64,000 bases of DNA from Chlorobiaceae bacterium (GTDB lineage Bacteria > Bacteroidota > Chlorobiia > Chlorobiales > Chlorobiaceae), in the NCBI GenBank assembly GCA_013335115.1, contig JAAXWQ010000002.1, positions 1-64,000 on the forward strand, in the 5' to 3' direction. Shown here piece after piece: positions 39,038 to 50,294 of the stretch (positions are counted from its first letter, which is position 1; each line of letters opens with the position of its first letter). Position numbers and translations under genes: made by a program. The notes under the pieces were generated by a model that saw nothing but the letters and a program-made list of their open reading frames with translations, ran no database searches and was not told where the DNA came from.

Positions 39038-42000
39038 ATGGGAGAGAAAATCCGGATTGCCGCCGTTGTCGGCATGGAGCAATGCAACCAGCGGGTATGG
39101 AGGGAAGTCAAGGAGTTGATCGGCCGGAATGCCGAGCTGACGCAGTGGACCGACCAGGACCTCGAGCATCAGAACCCCGAGGCGGCCAAGGCCATCCATG
39201 AAGCGGACTGCATCTTCACCACCCTGATCCAGTTCAAGGGCCAGGCGGACTGGCTGCAGGAGCAGATCGACCGGTCGAAGGTGAAGACCATCTTCGCCTA
39301 CGAGTCGATGCCCGAGGTGATGCACCTGACGAAGGTCGGCAACTACGTGGTCTCCGAAAACGGCAGCGGTATGCCCGAGATCGTCAAGAAGGTCGCCAAG
39401 ATGCTCGTGAAGGGGCGCGACGAGGATGCGCTCTACGGCTACATGAAGCTGCTTAAGATCATGCGGACGATGCTGCCGCTGATCCCGAAGAAGGCGAAGG
39501 ATTTCAAGAACTGGATGCAGGTGTACACCTACTGGATGCACCCGACGGCCGAGAACCTGGCCTCCATGTTCAACTATATCATGGCCGAGTACTTCGACGT
39601 GAACGTCAAGGCCGAGAAGGTGCAGGAGGTCCCGACGATGGGCTTCTACCACCCCGACGCTCCCGAATACCAGAAGGACCTGCACCACTACGAGAAGTGG
39701 CTGCACAAGCATAACAAGAATTCGGCGAAGCAGAACAACATCGGCCTGCTCTTCTTCCGCAAGCACCTGCTGCAGGAGAAGGAGTACATCGACAACACCA
39801 TCCGCGCCATCGAGGCCAAGGGGCTGAACCCGCTGCCGGTGTTCGTGATGGGCGTCGAGGGCCACGTCGCCGCGCGCGAGTGGTTCTGCCACACCAAGCT
39901 CGACATGCTCATCAACATGATGGGCTTCGGCTTCGTCGGCGGTCCCGCAGGCGCGACCACCCCGGGCGCCTCTGCCGCTGCCCGCGAGGAGATCCTCGGC
40001 AAGATCAACGCGCCGTACGTCGTCTCCCAGCCGCTCTTCATCCAGGACGTGGAGTCGTGGAAGAGCCAGGGCGTCGTGCCGCTGCAGTCCGCCATGACTT
40101 TCGCCCTTCCGGAGATGGACGGCGCGGTCTGCCCGGTCGTGCTCGGCGCGATCAAGGACGGCCGCCTGCACACGCTGCCCGACCGCCTCGACCGGCTCTC
40201 CACCCTCGCGAAGAAGTTCTCGGAGCTGCGCCACACCCCGAACCGCGACAAGAAGGTCGCCTTCGTGGTCTATGACTACCCGCCGGGCATGGGCCGCAAG
40301 GCCAGCGCCGCACTGCTCGACGTGCCGAAGAGCATCCATAAAATGCTCGTGAGGCTTAAGGCCGAGGGGTACAACGTGGGCGAGCTGCCGGACTCCCCGG
40401 AGGCCCTGCTCGCGATGCTCGACCGCGCGACCGATTACGAGATCCAGGCGCACGAGCCGGACTGCTTCACCATCGACCGCCAGACCTACAACGCCATCAC
40501 CACGGACCGCGAGCGCGAGCGCATCGAGGCCCGCTGGAGCGGATTCCCGGGTGACATCGCCCCGGTCGGCGTCGAGAGGCTCTTCATCGGCGGCGTCACG
40601 CTCGGCAACGTCTTCATCGGTGTGCAGCCGAGGCTCGGCATCCAGGGTGACCCGATGCGCCTGCTGTTCGACAAGGAGAACACGCCGCACCACCAGTATA
40701 TCTCCTTCTACCGCTGGATCAGCCGCGAGTTCGGCGCGCACGCGATGGTGCACGTCGGCATGCACGGCACGGTCGAGTGGATGCCCGGCCTCCAGCTCGG
40801 CGTCACCGGCGAGTGCTGGCCGGACGCGCTGCTCGGCGAGGTGCCGCACTTCTACATCTACCCGGTCAACAACCCGAGCGAGGCGAACATCGCCAAGCGC
40901 CGCGGCTACGCGACCATGATTTCGCACAACATCCCGCCGCTCTCCCGCGCTGGGCTCTACAAGGAGCTCCCGGCATTCAAGGAGATGCTGCTCGACTACC
41001 GTGAGCGCGGCCTCGAGAAGATCGTCGACGTGGAGACCGAGATGGCCATCGTCGAGAAGGCCGAGAACCTCAACCTGACTGACGATTGCCCGAGGATGGA
41101 GGGCGAGGCGTTCAGCGACTACATCAGCCGCCTCTACACCTACATGCTCGAACTCGAGAGCAAGCTCATCTCGAACGCCCTGCACGTCTTCGGCGAAACC
41201 CCGGAGCTCGCCACGCAGGTCACCACGATCTCGGAATACCTCAAGGTGCGCGGCAACGACCGCTCGCTACCATCGGTAATCCTCGAGGCGATCGGCGAGC
41301 GCCGCAACTGGGGCGATTATGCGACGCTGGCCACCAAGGCCCGCAAAGGCGACGCCAAGGCGCTGAAGCTCAGGGAGAAGGTGGACGACATCACCAGGGA
41401 GTTCATCGAGCAGACCATCTTCGGCAAGGTCAACCCCGGCACCGTCTTCGGCGTGCTGACCGGTAACGGCAAGGTCAACGAGGAGATGGCGACGGCCATC
41501 AACACCGCCCTGCAGGAAGGACTTGCCCTCAAGCAGGGGCTGAAGGACAACGGCCATGAGATGCAGAGCTTCGTGCGCGCCCTGAACGGCGAGTACCTCC
41601 CATCGGGACCCGGAGGGGACCTCGTGCGCGACGGCGCCGGCATCCTGCCGACCGGCCGCAACATCCACGCCATCGACCCGTGGCGGATCCCTTCGGAGCT
41701 CGCGTTCAAGCGCGGCAAGCAGATCGCCGACACCATCATCCGCCGCCACCAGGAGGAGAACAACGGGCAGTATCCCGAAACCATCGCCCAGGTGCTCTGG
41801 GGCCTCGACACCATCAAGAGCAAGGGTGAGGCCGTCGCGGTCATCATCGCCCTCATGGGTGCCGAACCGGCCTACGATGCGCAGAACAAGATCAGCCACT
41901 ACAAGCTCGTGCCGCTCGAAAAGCTCGGCCGCCCGAGGATCGACGTACTCATCCAGATCAGCTCGATCTTCCGCGACACCTTCGGCGTGCTGGTCGACCA

Positions 42001-42841
42001 CCTCGACAAGCTGGTGAAAGATGCCGCCAGGGCCATCGAGCCGGTTGAGATGAACCATATCCGCAAGCATGTCGAAGAGTCCATGAAGCAGGGCAAGGAC
42101 TTCGAGAGCGCTACCTCGCGCCTCTTCACCCAGGCCCCCGGCACCTACGGATCACAGATCGACGAGCTGGTCGAGGATTCGGCATGGGAGAACGAGGAGG
42201 ACCTCGACAACATGTTCGTCAAGCGCACCGGCTTCGCCTACGGCGGCAACCGCTACGGCGACGAGCAGACTGACATCCTGAAAGACCTGCTCGGCACGGT
42301 GGACCGCGTCGTGCAGCAGGTCGACTCGGCCGAGTACGGCATCTCGGACATCGACCGCTACTTCTCCTCGTCGGGCGCGCTGCAGCTCTCCGCACGTCGC
42401 CGCAACCCGAAGGGAGACAACGTGAAGCTGAACTACGTCGAGACCTACACGGCCGACATCAAGGTCGATGACGCCGAAAAGGCGCTCAAGGTCGAGTTCC
42501 GCACCAAGCTGCTCAACCCGAAATGGTTCGAGGGCATGCTGGCGCAGGGTCACAGCGGCGCCACCGAGATCAGCAACCGATTCACCTACATGATCGGATG
42601 GGACGCCGTCACCAAGGGCGTCGACGACTGGGTCTACAAAGAGGCAGCCCAGACCTACGCGTTCGACCCGGCCATGCGCGACAAGCTGATGAAGCTGAAT
42701 CCGAAGGCATTCAAGAACATCGTCGGACGTATGCTCGAAGCCAGCGGCCGAGGTATGTGGTCCGCCGACCCCGACACTATCGAGAAGCTCCAGGAGATCT
42801 ACTCCGACCTGGAGGATCGCCTCGAAGGCATCGAGGCCTGA
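39038..42841 (+). CDS. bchS: Magnesium chelatase H subunit paralog (BchS-like by gene order)
   Basis: 1267 aa; HVGMHGTVEWMPGLQLG; YVNNPSEANIAKRRGYATMISHN; second CobN/BchH family protein lies downstream. The bchS versus bchT/bchH distinction rests on synteny with Chlorobaculum. Confidence 0.8.
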   Translation: MGEKIRIAAVVGMEQCNQRVWREVKELIGRNAELTQWTDQDLEHQNPEAAKAIHEADCIFTTLIQFKGQADWLQEQIDRSKVKTIFAYESMPEVMHLTKVGNYVVSENGSGMPEIVKKVAKMLVKGRDEDALYGYMKLLKIMRTMLPLIPKKAKDFKNWMQVYTYWMHPTAENLASMFNYIMAEYFDVNVKAEKVQEVPTMGFYHPDAPEYQKDLHHYEKWLHKHNKNSAKQNNIGLLFFRKHLLQEKEYIDNTIRAIEAKGLNPLPVFVMGVEGHVAAREWFCHTKLDMLINMMGFGFVGGPAGATTPGASAAAREEILGKINAPYVVSQPLFIQDVESWKSQGVVPLQSAMTFALPEMDGAVCPVVLGAIKDGRLHTLPDRLDRLSTLAKKFSELRHTPNRDKKVAFVVYDYPPGMGRKASAALLDVPKSIHKMLVRLKAEGYNVGELPDSPEALLAMLDRATDYEIQAHEPDCFTIDRQTYNAITTDRERERIEARWSGFPGDIAPVGVERLFIGGVTLGNVFIGVQPRLGIQGDPMRLLFDKENTPHHQYISFYRWISREFGAHAMVHVGMHGTVEWMPGLQLGVTGECWPDALLGEVPHFYIYPVNNPSEANIAKRRGYATMISHNIPPLSRAGLYKELPAFKEMLLDYRERGLEKIVDVETEMAIVEKAENLNLTDDCPRMEGEAFSDYISRLYTYMLELESKLISNALHVFGETPELATQVTTISEYLKVRGNDRSLPSVILEAIGERRNWGDYATLATKARKGDAKALKLREKVDDITREFIEQTIFGKVNPGTVFGVLTGNGKVNEEMATAINTALQEGLALKQGLKDNGHEMQSFVRALNGEYLPSGPGGDLVRDGAGILPTGRNIHAIDPWRIPSELAFKRGKQIADTIIRRHQEENNGQYPETIAQVLWGLDTIKSKGEAVAVIIALMGAEPAYDAQNKISHYKLVPLEKLGRPRIDVLIQISSIFRDTFGVLVDHLDKLVKDAARAIEPVEMNHIRKHVEESMKQGKDFESATSRLFTQAPGTYGSQIDELVEDSAWENEEDLDNMFVKRTGFAYGGNRYGDEQTDILKDLLGTVDRVVQQVDSAEYGISDIDRYFSSSGALQLSARRRNPKGDNVKLNYVETYTADIKVDDAEKALKVEFRTKLLNPKWFEGMLAQGHSGATEISNRFTYMIGWDAVTKGVDDWVYKEAAQTYAFDPAMRDKLMKLNPKAFKNIVGRMLEASGRGMWSADPDTIEKLQEIYSDLEDRLEGIEA

Positions 42842-42865
42842 GCCTGCGATCCAGGACACGCGCTC

Positions 42866-42898
42866 AAAAGGCGGCACCGACACCGGTGCCGCCTTTTT
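42866..42898 (+). terminator. Rho-independent terminator after the bchS-like gene
   Basis: aaaaggcggcaccgacaccggtgccgccttttt. Confidence 0.9.
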
Positions 42899-43008
42899 CT
42901 TTTCCACCCCATCCCACCCGGGGTTCGTTTCACTTCACCCTGCGCTACCAACATCGGGCCCCGCCGGGGCCCAGGAATCGATATTTCGTAAGATTAAGCC
43001 CCGGGAGC

Positions 43009-43045
43009 GCCGAGCTCCAGCTCGGCATTGGAGCCGAACGGCTCC
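43009..43045. repeat. Two tandem hairpins in the bchS-bchH intergenic region
   Basis: gccgagct-cc-agctcggc (43009-43026) and ggagcc-gaac-ggctcc (43030-43045). Confidence 0.6.
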
Positions 43046-43166
43046 TGTCCCCTGCGCTTCCCTGCAAATCCGGTGTATCCCCGACGCACTTGCCGTATAA
43101 GCCAGCGCTGGAGCAAAACCATATCATAGATATTCTATTCAGTTTCGATATATTTATTAATTCATC

Positions 43167-43601
43167 ATGCACCATTCATCAATGAAAGCCCGAAAGAAAT
43201 CAGTTACGCGGGACCTCCTTCGCATCTTTGAGATTGCGCTCTTTTTCGCCATCTCGGTGCTCGGATACGGCATGTTGGCGAAAACGTCCACCTCCGGCTC
43301 AAAAACCAAGAGCCGCACCCAGCTTTCCGATACCAGGAACACCCTCATACCTGACAGCTTCGAACGAGCCCTGCGAGACCTCCGTGTCCTCGATGCGGCA
43401 CCGGCAAAAACCCGTCTGGACAGCGAAAATCCGCAGCAGGACTGCTTCCTCTCCGCCCTCGAAGCACCCGTCCACATCGAGCATCGCAAGCTCCACCTCC
43501 TGCCGGCCGACCTCGACAGGGGGCCGGCTTACGGCTTTGCTTCCTCCCCGCCATCCATTCCTTACAACCTCCTCCAGCAGAATCCTGTGCTTCTGGTATA
43601 G
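43167..43601 (+). CDS. Hypothetical small protein with N-terminal TM segment
   Basis: 144-aa ORF between the two Mg-chelatase H genes; MKARKKSVTRDLLRIFEIALFFAISVLGYGMLA hydrophobic N-terminus. Confidence 0.55.
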   Translation: MHHSSMKARKKSVTRDLLRIFEIALFFAISVLGYGMLAKTSTSGSKTKSRTQLSDTRNTLIPDSFERALRDLRVLDAAPAKTRLDSENPQQDCFLSALEAPVHIEHRKLHLLPADLDRGPAYGFASSPPSIPYNLLQQNPVLLV

Positions 43602-43775
43602 GCCAGGGCCCGGCAACCCGCCCAGCGACAACCGCCCCATCGAAACCGGCTCAACCCCGGCCACTGCTTTTTATTCAGGCAGGCGCATGACGGTGTATTG
43701 TCCTGGACCAAGCCGCCGACCCGGTGTCGGAGCCACCCTGAACTACCGAAACGAGTCCAAAACAGGATCTGATCC

Positions 43776-46700
43776 ATGCGATTTCTCTTCATCACGATGG
43801 AGCCCACGAACAACAGCGCCCTCAAATCGGCGGCGGCTGAACTGAATCGTGAGTTCCAGCTCGACCTCGAGGTGTCGATGTTCAACCTCGGGTTGAACCA
43901 CGGTGCGCAAGCCTGGGAAAGGCTGGAAAAAGAGGTGCCGCAAGCCGATTTCATCTTCGGGTCGATGCTTTTCAGCGAGGAGATCGTCAGGCCGCTCGAA
44001 CAGATCCTCGAAACCGCGGAGTGCCCGGTCTGCATGATTACCAGCAACCCGGCGCTGATCAACCAGACGCGGGTCGGCCGCTTTTCGCTGCTGAAGTCGA
44101 AGGAAGATGAGGCGGAGAAGCCGCAGGGCATCTTCAAGCAGTGGGCCGCCAAGCTCAGGCCGACCCACAGCAGCAGTGAGGGTGGGCGCCAGCTCGCGAT
44201 GGTGCGCAACGTCGGCAAGCTCATGAAGCATATCCCCGGCAAAGCCAGGGACATCCATACGTTCATCTCGGCACACCAGTTCTGGCTCAACGGCTCGAAG
44301 GAAAACATGCGCCGCTTCCTCTGCCTGCTGGTCGAACGCTACATCCCCGGCTACAAAGGGGTGCTCCCGCAGAAGGACCCGATCTTCTATCCCGACACCG
44401 CGCTCTTCCACCCGGACGCCGGAGCGCCGTTCGCCACGACCGCCCAGTACCGGGAATGGCACCAGTCGAACCGCCCCGAAACCACCAAGGGCACGGTGGC
44501 CATCCTCGTGATGCGCGCAACCCTGCTCTCCGAGAACATGCTGCACATCGGCCAGCTGGTTCGCGACATCGAGTCGCACGGCATCCGCTGCTGCGTCGCC
44601 TATAGCGGCGGCCTCGATTTCCGGCCGGCGCTCGAAGGGTTCTTCGATCCGGCCATGCCCGAATCGATCCCGGTCGACCTGCTCATCAACGCCACCGGCT
44701 TTTCCCTGGTCGGAGGGCCGGCGGAAACCAAGTCGGCCGAAGCCGTGGAGATCCTGAAGAAGATCGGTGTCCCCTGCTACAACATCATCCCGCTCGCCTT
44801 TCAGCCGATCGCCCAGTGGAGGGAGAGCCACCTCGGCCTCACCCCGCTGCAGACCGCCCTGAGCGTCGCCGTCCCGGAGCTCGACGGCACCATTGAACCA
44901 CACGTGTTCGCCGGACTCGAAGAGGGCAGTGAACGAACCCTGCCGCTGCCGGAGGAGAGCGCGTGGCTGTCGAGGCGTGTCGCCAGGCTGCTCAGCCTCA
45001 GGAAGAAGGCCCCGGCAGGGAAAAAGATCGCCATCGTGCTTTTCAACTTCCCGCCGAACCTCGGCAATGCCGGCACGGCCGCGTTCCTCGAGGTGTTCGA
45101 AAGCCTCTGGCGCCTGATGAAGAAGCTCAGTGACGACGGTTACCTGGTCGACCTGCCGAAGTCGTCGGAGGAGCTCCGCGACCGACTGCTTGAAGGCAAC
45201 CGCCTCATCTACGGAACGGACGGCAACGTCGCGGCACATTACCCCGTCGAACTCTACCGGAAGCAGTTCCCCGCCTATGAAAAGATCGAGCCGTTCTGGG
45301 GCGATGCTCCCGGCGAGATCCTGAACGACCGGACCCGGTTCCACATCCTCGGCACCCATTTCGGCAACCTGTTCATCGGCCAGCAGCCATCCTTCGGCTA
45401 CGAGCGCGACCCGATGCGGCTGCTTATGGCGAAGGACGCCGCGCCGAACCACGCTTTCGCGGCGTTCTACTCCTGGCTCGACAACGAGTTTGCTGCCGAC
45501 GCGGTACTGCACTTCGGCACCCACGGCGCCCTCGAGTTCATGCCGGGCAAACAGGTCGGCCTCTCGCTCGACTGCTGGCCGAAGCGCCTCATCGGCTCCT
45601 TGCCCCACTTTTACTGCTACTGCGTCAACAACCCGAGCGAAGCAGCCATCGCCAAACGCCGCGGCCTGGCAACACTGGTCAGCTATATGGCGCCGCCGCT
45701 CGAACATGCAGGCCTGTACAAGGGCATGCGGCAAATCAGGGACCTGGTCGGCGCATGGAGGAACCGCCCTTCGGACGAAGTGCTCCAGCAAATCCGCGAA
45801 CTGGCCGCCGGCATCGACCTGCATCCTCCGGGCGAGATGGAGGACGAAGCCTGGATCACCTGGCTGAACAACGAGATCTACCTCATCGAGGAGCGCATGA
45901 TCCCGCTCGGCCTGCACGTTCTCGGCCAGGCCGCCACGGTCGAGAGCCTGACGGACAACCTGACCCTGCTGGTCAGCCACGCACGCCCCGAACTGGACGA
46001 CCGCTCGCTTCCCGAACTGGTCAGCGCGGGGCTCGGCCTCGACTGCCGCATGATGGCTGAAATGCACGAGGAGGACATGGCGCTCCGGGACTCCTGGCAG
46101 CAGGTGATCTCAATCTGCCGCGAAGCGGTCCGCCTTTTCGTGGGCACCATCCCCGACAAGCTACCGCCCGGCCTCACCACGACGGCCCTGCTCGAAGGAA
46201 CGCTCGCGGTACGCATGGACGACGCCGACACCTGGCTGCAGAAATCCGCCGGCGTGAAACCCGTCCAGATGCACCGCCTCTGGCACTTCCTGAACGGCAT
46301 CCTGATCGGCATGGCCACCAACCACGAGATCGAGGCGGTCGCGAGCGCCCTTTCCGGCGGATACATCCCGCCCTCCCCCGGCAACGACCTGGTCAGGAAC
46401 CCGTCGATCGTCCCGACCGGCAGGAACATCCACAGCCTCGACCCGTTCAGCATCCCGACCCCGTTCGCCCAGAAGGAGGGCAAGCGATCAGCCGAAGCCC
46501 TGCTCGAGCAGCACCGCAGGGAGACCGGCGCCATCCCCGAATCGATTGCGCTGATCCTGTGGGGCACCGACAACCTGAAGAGCGATGGCGAAGGGGTGTC
46601 GCAAGCCCTGGCGCTGCTTGGCGCGAAGGTCAAGACCGACGAGCTCGGCAAGATCGGCGACGTCGAGCTGATCCCGCTATCGGAACTGGGAAGGCCGCGC

Positions 46701-47615
46701 ATCGACATCGTCGTGACGGTCAGCGGCATTTTCAGGGACCTGCTCTCGCACCAGGTCCGGCTGCTTGACCGCGCCGTGCGGCTTGCCGCCGCTGCGGACG
46801 AACCGGAGTCGATGAACTTCGTCAGGAAGCACGTCCGGCTCCAGGCGGCAGAGATGCAGGTTACGACCGAAGAGGCCGCCGGCAGGATCTACTCCAATGC
46901 CCCCGGCAGCTACGGATCGAACGTGAACCACCTCGTCGAGAGCAGCACCTGGGAAGAGGAGACGCAGCTCGCCGACGCATTCGTGAACCGCAAGAGCTTC
47001 GCCTACACCCCCGCCGGGGAGTGGCAGGAGAGCCCGGAAGTGTTACGTTCGGCACTGAAAAATGTTACATTGACGTTCCAGAATATAGACAGTTTCGAAA
47101 TCGGCGTGTCCGATATCGACCACTATTATGAGTATCTTGGCGGCGTCTCTAAATCGGTTGAGGTACTCAGCGGCTCGAAACCGAAGGTGATGGTGGGTGA
47201 CATGGGCGGGTTCGGCAACGGCCAGAAGATCCGGTCGCTCGAAAGCATGGTGGCGCTCGAAGCGCGCACCAAGCTCCTGAACCCGAAGTGGTACGAGGCG
47301 ATGCTCGAGCACGGCTACGAAGGGGTCAGGGAGATCGAGGCACACCTGACCAACACCTACGGGTGGAGCGCTACGGCTTCGGCGGTCAAGAACTGGACCT
47401 ACCAGCAGTTCTCGCAGACCTACCTGCAGGACAGGGAGATGCTCGAACGGCTCGCCGCCATGAACCCGAACGCCACCATGGCCATGACCAGGCGCCTGCT
47501 CGAAGCCCACTCGCGCGGCTTCTGGGAGGCCGACGAAGGCACCATCGAGGAACTGCAGGAACTGTACGAAGAGCTTGAAACGAGGATCGAAGGCGCCCAC
47601 AGCGGGCAGGCCTGA
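43776..47615 (+). CDS. bchH: Magnesium chelatase H subunit (BchH-like)
   Basis: 1279 aa; [53 protein letters not shown]; followed by bchM. Confidence 0.88.
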   Translation: MRFLFITMEPTNNSALKSAAAELNREFQLDLEVSMFNLGLNHGAQAWERLEKEVPQADFIFGSMLFSEEIVRPLEQILETAECPVCMITSNPALINQTRVGRFSLLKSKEDEAEKPQGIFKQWAAKLRPTHSSSEGGRQLAMVRNVGKLMKHIPGKARDIHTFISAHQFWLNGSKENMRRFLCLLVERYIPGYKGVLPQKDPIFYPDTALFHPDAGAPFATTAQYREWHQSNRPETTKGTVAILVMRATLLSENMLHIGQLVRDIESHGIRCCVAYSGGLDFRPALEGFFDPAMPESIPVDLLINATGFSLVGGPAETKSAEAVEILKKIGVPCYNIIPLAFQPIAQWRESHLGLTPLQTALSVAVPELDGTIEPHVFAGLEEGSERTLPLPEESAWLSRRVARLLSLRKKAPAGKKIAIVLFNFPPNLGNAGTAAFLEVFESLWRLMKKLSDDGYLVDLPKSSEELRDRLLEGNRLIYGTDGNVAAHYPVELYRKQFPAYEKIEPFWGDAPGEILNDRTRFHILGTHFGNLFIGQQPSFGYERDPMRLLMAKDAAPNHAFAAFYSWLDNEFAADAVLHFGTHGALEFMPGKQVGLSLDCWPKRLIGSLPHFYCYCVNNPSEAAIAKRRGLATLVSYMAPPLEHAGLYKGMRQIRDLVGAWRNRPSDEVLQQIRELAAGIDLHPPGEMEDEAWITWLNNEIYLIEERMIPLGLHVLGQAATVESLTDNLTLLVSHARPELDDRSLPELVSAGLGLDCRMMAEMHEEDMALRDSWQQVISICREAVRLFVGTIPDKLPPGLTTTALLEGTLAVRMDDADTWLQKSAGVKPVQMHRLWHFLNGILIGMATNHEIEAVASALSGGYIPPSPGNDLVRNPSIVPTGRNIHSLDPFSIPTPFAQKEGKRSAEALLEQHRRETGAIPESIALILWGTDNLKSDGEGVSQALALLGAKVKTDELGKIGDVELIPLSELGRPRIDIVVTVSGIFRDLLSHQVRLLDRAVRLAAAADEPESMNFVRKHVRLQAAEMQVTTEEAAGRIYSNAPGSYGSNVNHLVESSTWEEETQLADAFVNRKSFAYTPAGEWQESPEVLRSALKNVTLTFQNIDSFEIGVSDIDHYYEYLGGVSKSVEVLSGSKPKVMVGDMGGFGNGQKIRSLESMVALEARTKLLNPKWYEAMLEHGYEGVREIEAHLTNTYGWSATASAVKNWTYQQFSQTYLQDREMLERLAAMNPNATMAMTRRLLEAHSRGFWEADEGTIEELQELYEELETRIEGAHSGQA

Positions 47616-47680
47616 AAAAGTAATGACCACGAAACAGTATAAACAACGCCTGAACAGACCATGAACAGCTCATCATTCAA

Positions 47681-48359
47681 CGTCGAAGAACACAAGAAGA
47701 TGCTCCAGTCGTACTTCAATGGCCAGGGCTTCCAGCGCTGGGCGTCGATCTACGGCAGCGACAAACTCTCGACCGTCAGGTCCACCGTCAGGCAGGGCCA
47801 CGCGGTCATGATGGACAAGGCGTTCGAGTGGCTGCAGGGCACCGGGCTGAAAAAAGGCGCGAAGGTGCTCGACGCAGGGTGCGGCACCGGCCTCTTCTCC
47901 ATCCGCCTCGCCCGGAACGGCTACCTCGTCAAGGCGGCGGACATCGCCTCCCAGATGGTGAACAAAACCCGTGAGGACGCCGTGAAGGAGGGGGTCGACG
48001 GCAACATCGAGTTCGAGGTCAACTCGATCGAGTCGGTCTCGGGCAGCTTCGACGCCGTGGTCTGCTTCGACGTCCTGATCCACTACCCTGCCGAAGGGTT
48101 CGCCAACGCCTTCGCCAACCTCAGCGGCCTGACGCAGGGACCGGTGATCTTCACCTATGCCCCGTACAACAAGATCCTCGCCTTCCAGCACTGGCTCGGC
48201 GGCTTCTTCCCGAAGAAGGAGCGCCGCACGACCATCCAGATGATCAGGGACGAGGAGATGCAGCGGGTGCTGAAGAAACTCGGGCTGACGGTGGTCAACC
48301 GGCAGAAGATCAGCTTCGGCTTCTACCACACCATGCTGATGCAGGTGGCCCGGCGCTGA
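47681..48359 (+). CDS. bchM: Magnesium-protoporphyrin O-methyltransferase
   Basis: [43 protein letters not shown]; directly between bchH and bchE. Confidence 0.93.
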
Positions 48360-48505
48360 TGACGCGGGATTCTGGCTCTTGAATTTCCTTGAATATGTTG
48401 TAGATTAGGCCTTCTATATATTTTTCATGAGAAACACGCGCAAACGTAGCCGCGTGCAAAAAAAACCGAATTCGTACCAAAAACCTATCCGGAGGGTGGA
48501 GAAAG

Positions 48506-50146
48506 ATGAAGATTCTGATGATTCAGCCGAATTATCATTCAGGCGGTGCTGAGATTGCAGGCAACTGGACGCCCAGCTGGGTTGCCTATATCGGAGGTGC
48601 CCTGAAGCAGGCCGGCTTCACCCAGGTGAAGTTCGTGGATGCGATGGCCGACAACCTGCCCGACGAAACAATCGAGGAGATTATCCGCAAGAACAAGCCG
48701 GATGTGGTCATGGCCACCAATATCACCCCCTCGATCTTCAAGGCCCAGGATATCATGAAGGCCGCAAAAAGGGTCGATCCGAAGATCAGGACCATCATGG
48801 GCGGCATCCACTCCACCTTCATGTACCCGCAGGTGCTGACCGAAGCACCGGAAACCGATTACGTGGTCCGCGGCGAAGGCGAAGAGGTCACGGTCAACCT
48901 CATCAAATCGATCGCCGCCGGCACCGACCTGCAGGACCGCGCAGAGATCACCGGCATCGCCTATATCGATGAAAAAGGCGAGGTGTTCGCGACTCCTGCC
49001 CACCCCGTCATTGAAGACCTCGACACGCTGTCGCCCGACTGGAGCCTTTACGACTGGGACAAATACATCTATACGCCGCTGAACTGCCGCCTCGCCGTGC
49101 CGAACTTCGCACGAGGCTGCCCCTTCACCTGCACCTTCTGCTCGCAATGGCAGTTCTGGCGCCGGTACCGCGCCCGCAGCCCGAAGAATTTCGTCGACGA
49201 GATCGAAATCCTCGTCAAGAAATACAACGTCGGATTCTTCATCCTCGCCGACGAAGAGCCGACCATCAACAAGCAGAAGTTCGTCTCCCTCTGCCAGGAG
49301 CTCATCGACCGCAAGCTCGACGTCACCTGGGGCATCAACACCCGCGTGACCGACATCATGCGTGACGAGGACCTCCTCCCGTTCTTCCGCAAGGCAGGCC
49401 TGGTCCACGTTTCGCTCGGCACCGAAGCTGCCAGCCAGATGAACCTGAACCGCTTCCGCAAAGAGACCACGATCGAAGAGAACAAGTACGCCATCAAGCT
49501 GCTCCAGAAGAACGGCATCGTGGCCGAAGCGCAGTTCGTGATGGGCCTCGAGCACGAAACCCCGGAGAGCATCGAAGAGACCTACCAGCTCTGCAAGGAC
49601 TGGGACCCGGACATGGCCAACTGGACCATCTACACCCCGTGGCCCTTCTCCGACCTCTTCAAGGAGCTCGGCGACCGCGTCGAGGTCCGCGACTACTCAC
49701 GATACAACTTCGTGTCGCCGATCATCAAACCGGACAACATGGAGCGCGAGGACGTGCTGAAAGGCGTGCTGAAGTCCTACGCGAGGTTCTACGCCCGCAA
49801 GACCTTCTTCAGCTACCCGTGGATCAAGGACCCGTATGTGCGCAAGTACATGCTCGGTTGCCTCAAGGCTTTCGCGCAGACCACCATCACCAAGCGATTC
49901 TACGACATCGACCGCGTCAAGACCAAGAACCGCAAGATCGAGATCGACCTCGGGTTCGACCAGTCGAGGATCCTGACGCAGGCCGAGGTGAAGAACCTCA
50001 AGGAACTGAGACCCGAAATGGTCGCCGACATGAGCTTCGGCCTCAAGGAAGCAGGCTACCAGCGCGAGCACGACGAGCATAACTGGGACGAGTTCGACGA
50101 GACGACCATCAAGGACCGTACCTCCACGACCGTCCGCAACTGCTGA
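48506..50146 (+). CDS. bchE: Anaerobic Mg-protoporphyrin IX monomethyl ester oxidative cyclase (B12-binding radical SAM)
   Basis: N-terminal MKILMIQPNYHSGGAEIAGNWTPSWVAYIGGALKQAGF; FARGCPFTCTFCSQWQFWRRYR (CxxxCxxC); 546 aa. Confidence 0.95.
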   Translation: MKILMIQPNYHSGGAEIAGNWTPSWVAYIGGALKQAGFTQVKFVDAMADNLPDETIEEIIRKNKPDVVMATNITPSIFKAQDIMKAAKRVDPKIRTIMGGIHSTFMYPQVLTEAPETDYVVRGEGEEVTVNLIKSIAAGTDLQDRAEITGIAYIDEKGEVFATPAHPVIEDLDTLSPDWSLYDWDKYIYTPLNCRLAVPNFARGCPFTCTFCSQWQFWRRYRARSPKNFVDEIEILVKKYNVGFFILADEEPTINKQKFVSLCQELIDRKLDVTWGINTRVTDIMRDEDLLPFFRKAGLVHVSLGTEAASQMNLNRFRKETTIEENKYAIKLLQKNGIVAEAQFVMGLEHETPESIEETYQLCKDWDPDMANWTIYTPWPFSDLFKELGDRVEVRDYSRYNFVSPIIKPDNMEREDVLKGVLKSYARFYARKTFFSYPWIKDPYVRKYMLGCLKAFAQTTITKRFYDIDRVKTKNRKIEIDLGFDQSRILTQAEVKNLKELRPEMVADMSFGLKEAGYQREHDEHNWDEFDETTIKDRTSTTVRNC

Positions 50147-50166
50147 TACCCGGATTTACCAGAAAA

Positions 50167-50197
50167 GCAAAAAGGCTGCCGAGTGGCAGCCTTTTGC
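50167..50197 (+). terminator. Rho-independent terminator after bchE
   Basis: gcaaaaaggctgccgagtggcagccttttgc. Confidence 0.85.
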
Positions 50198-50294
50198 TTT
50201 TTTCAGGCAAGAACTGAAAGGAGAGCAGGGACCTCAGGGTAAAGAGAAATACGAATGGTTGTCCCTGAAGTCCATGCCCTCCTTTTCCTTTCTT

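Noticed and set aside
39032-41185. 717-aa minus-strand ORF antisense to the bchS-like gene
   Set aside because: GC-rich mirror ORF with no family motif; the opposite strand clearly encodes a Mg-chelatase H protein.
43743-46067. 774-aa minus-strand ORF antisense to bchH
   Set aside because: Same artefact: low-information composition on the complement of a real gene.
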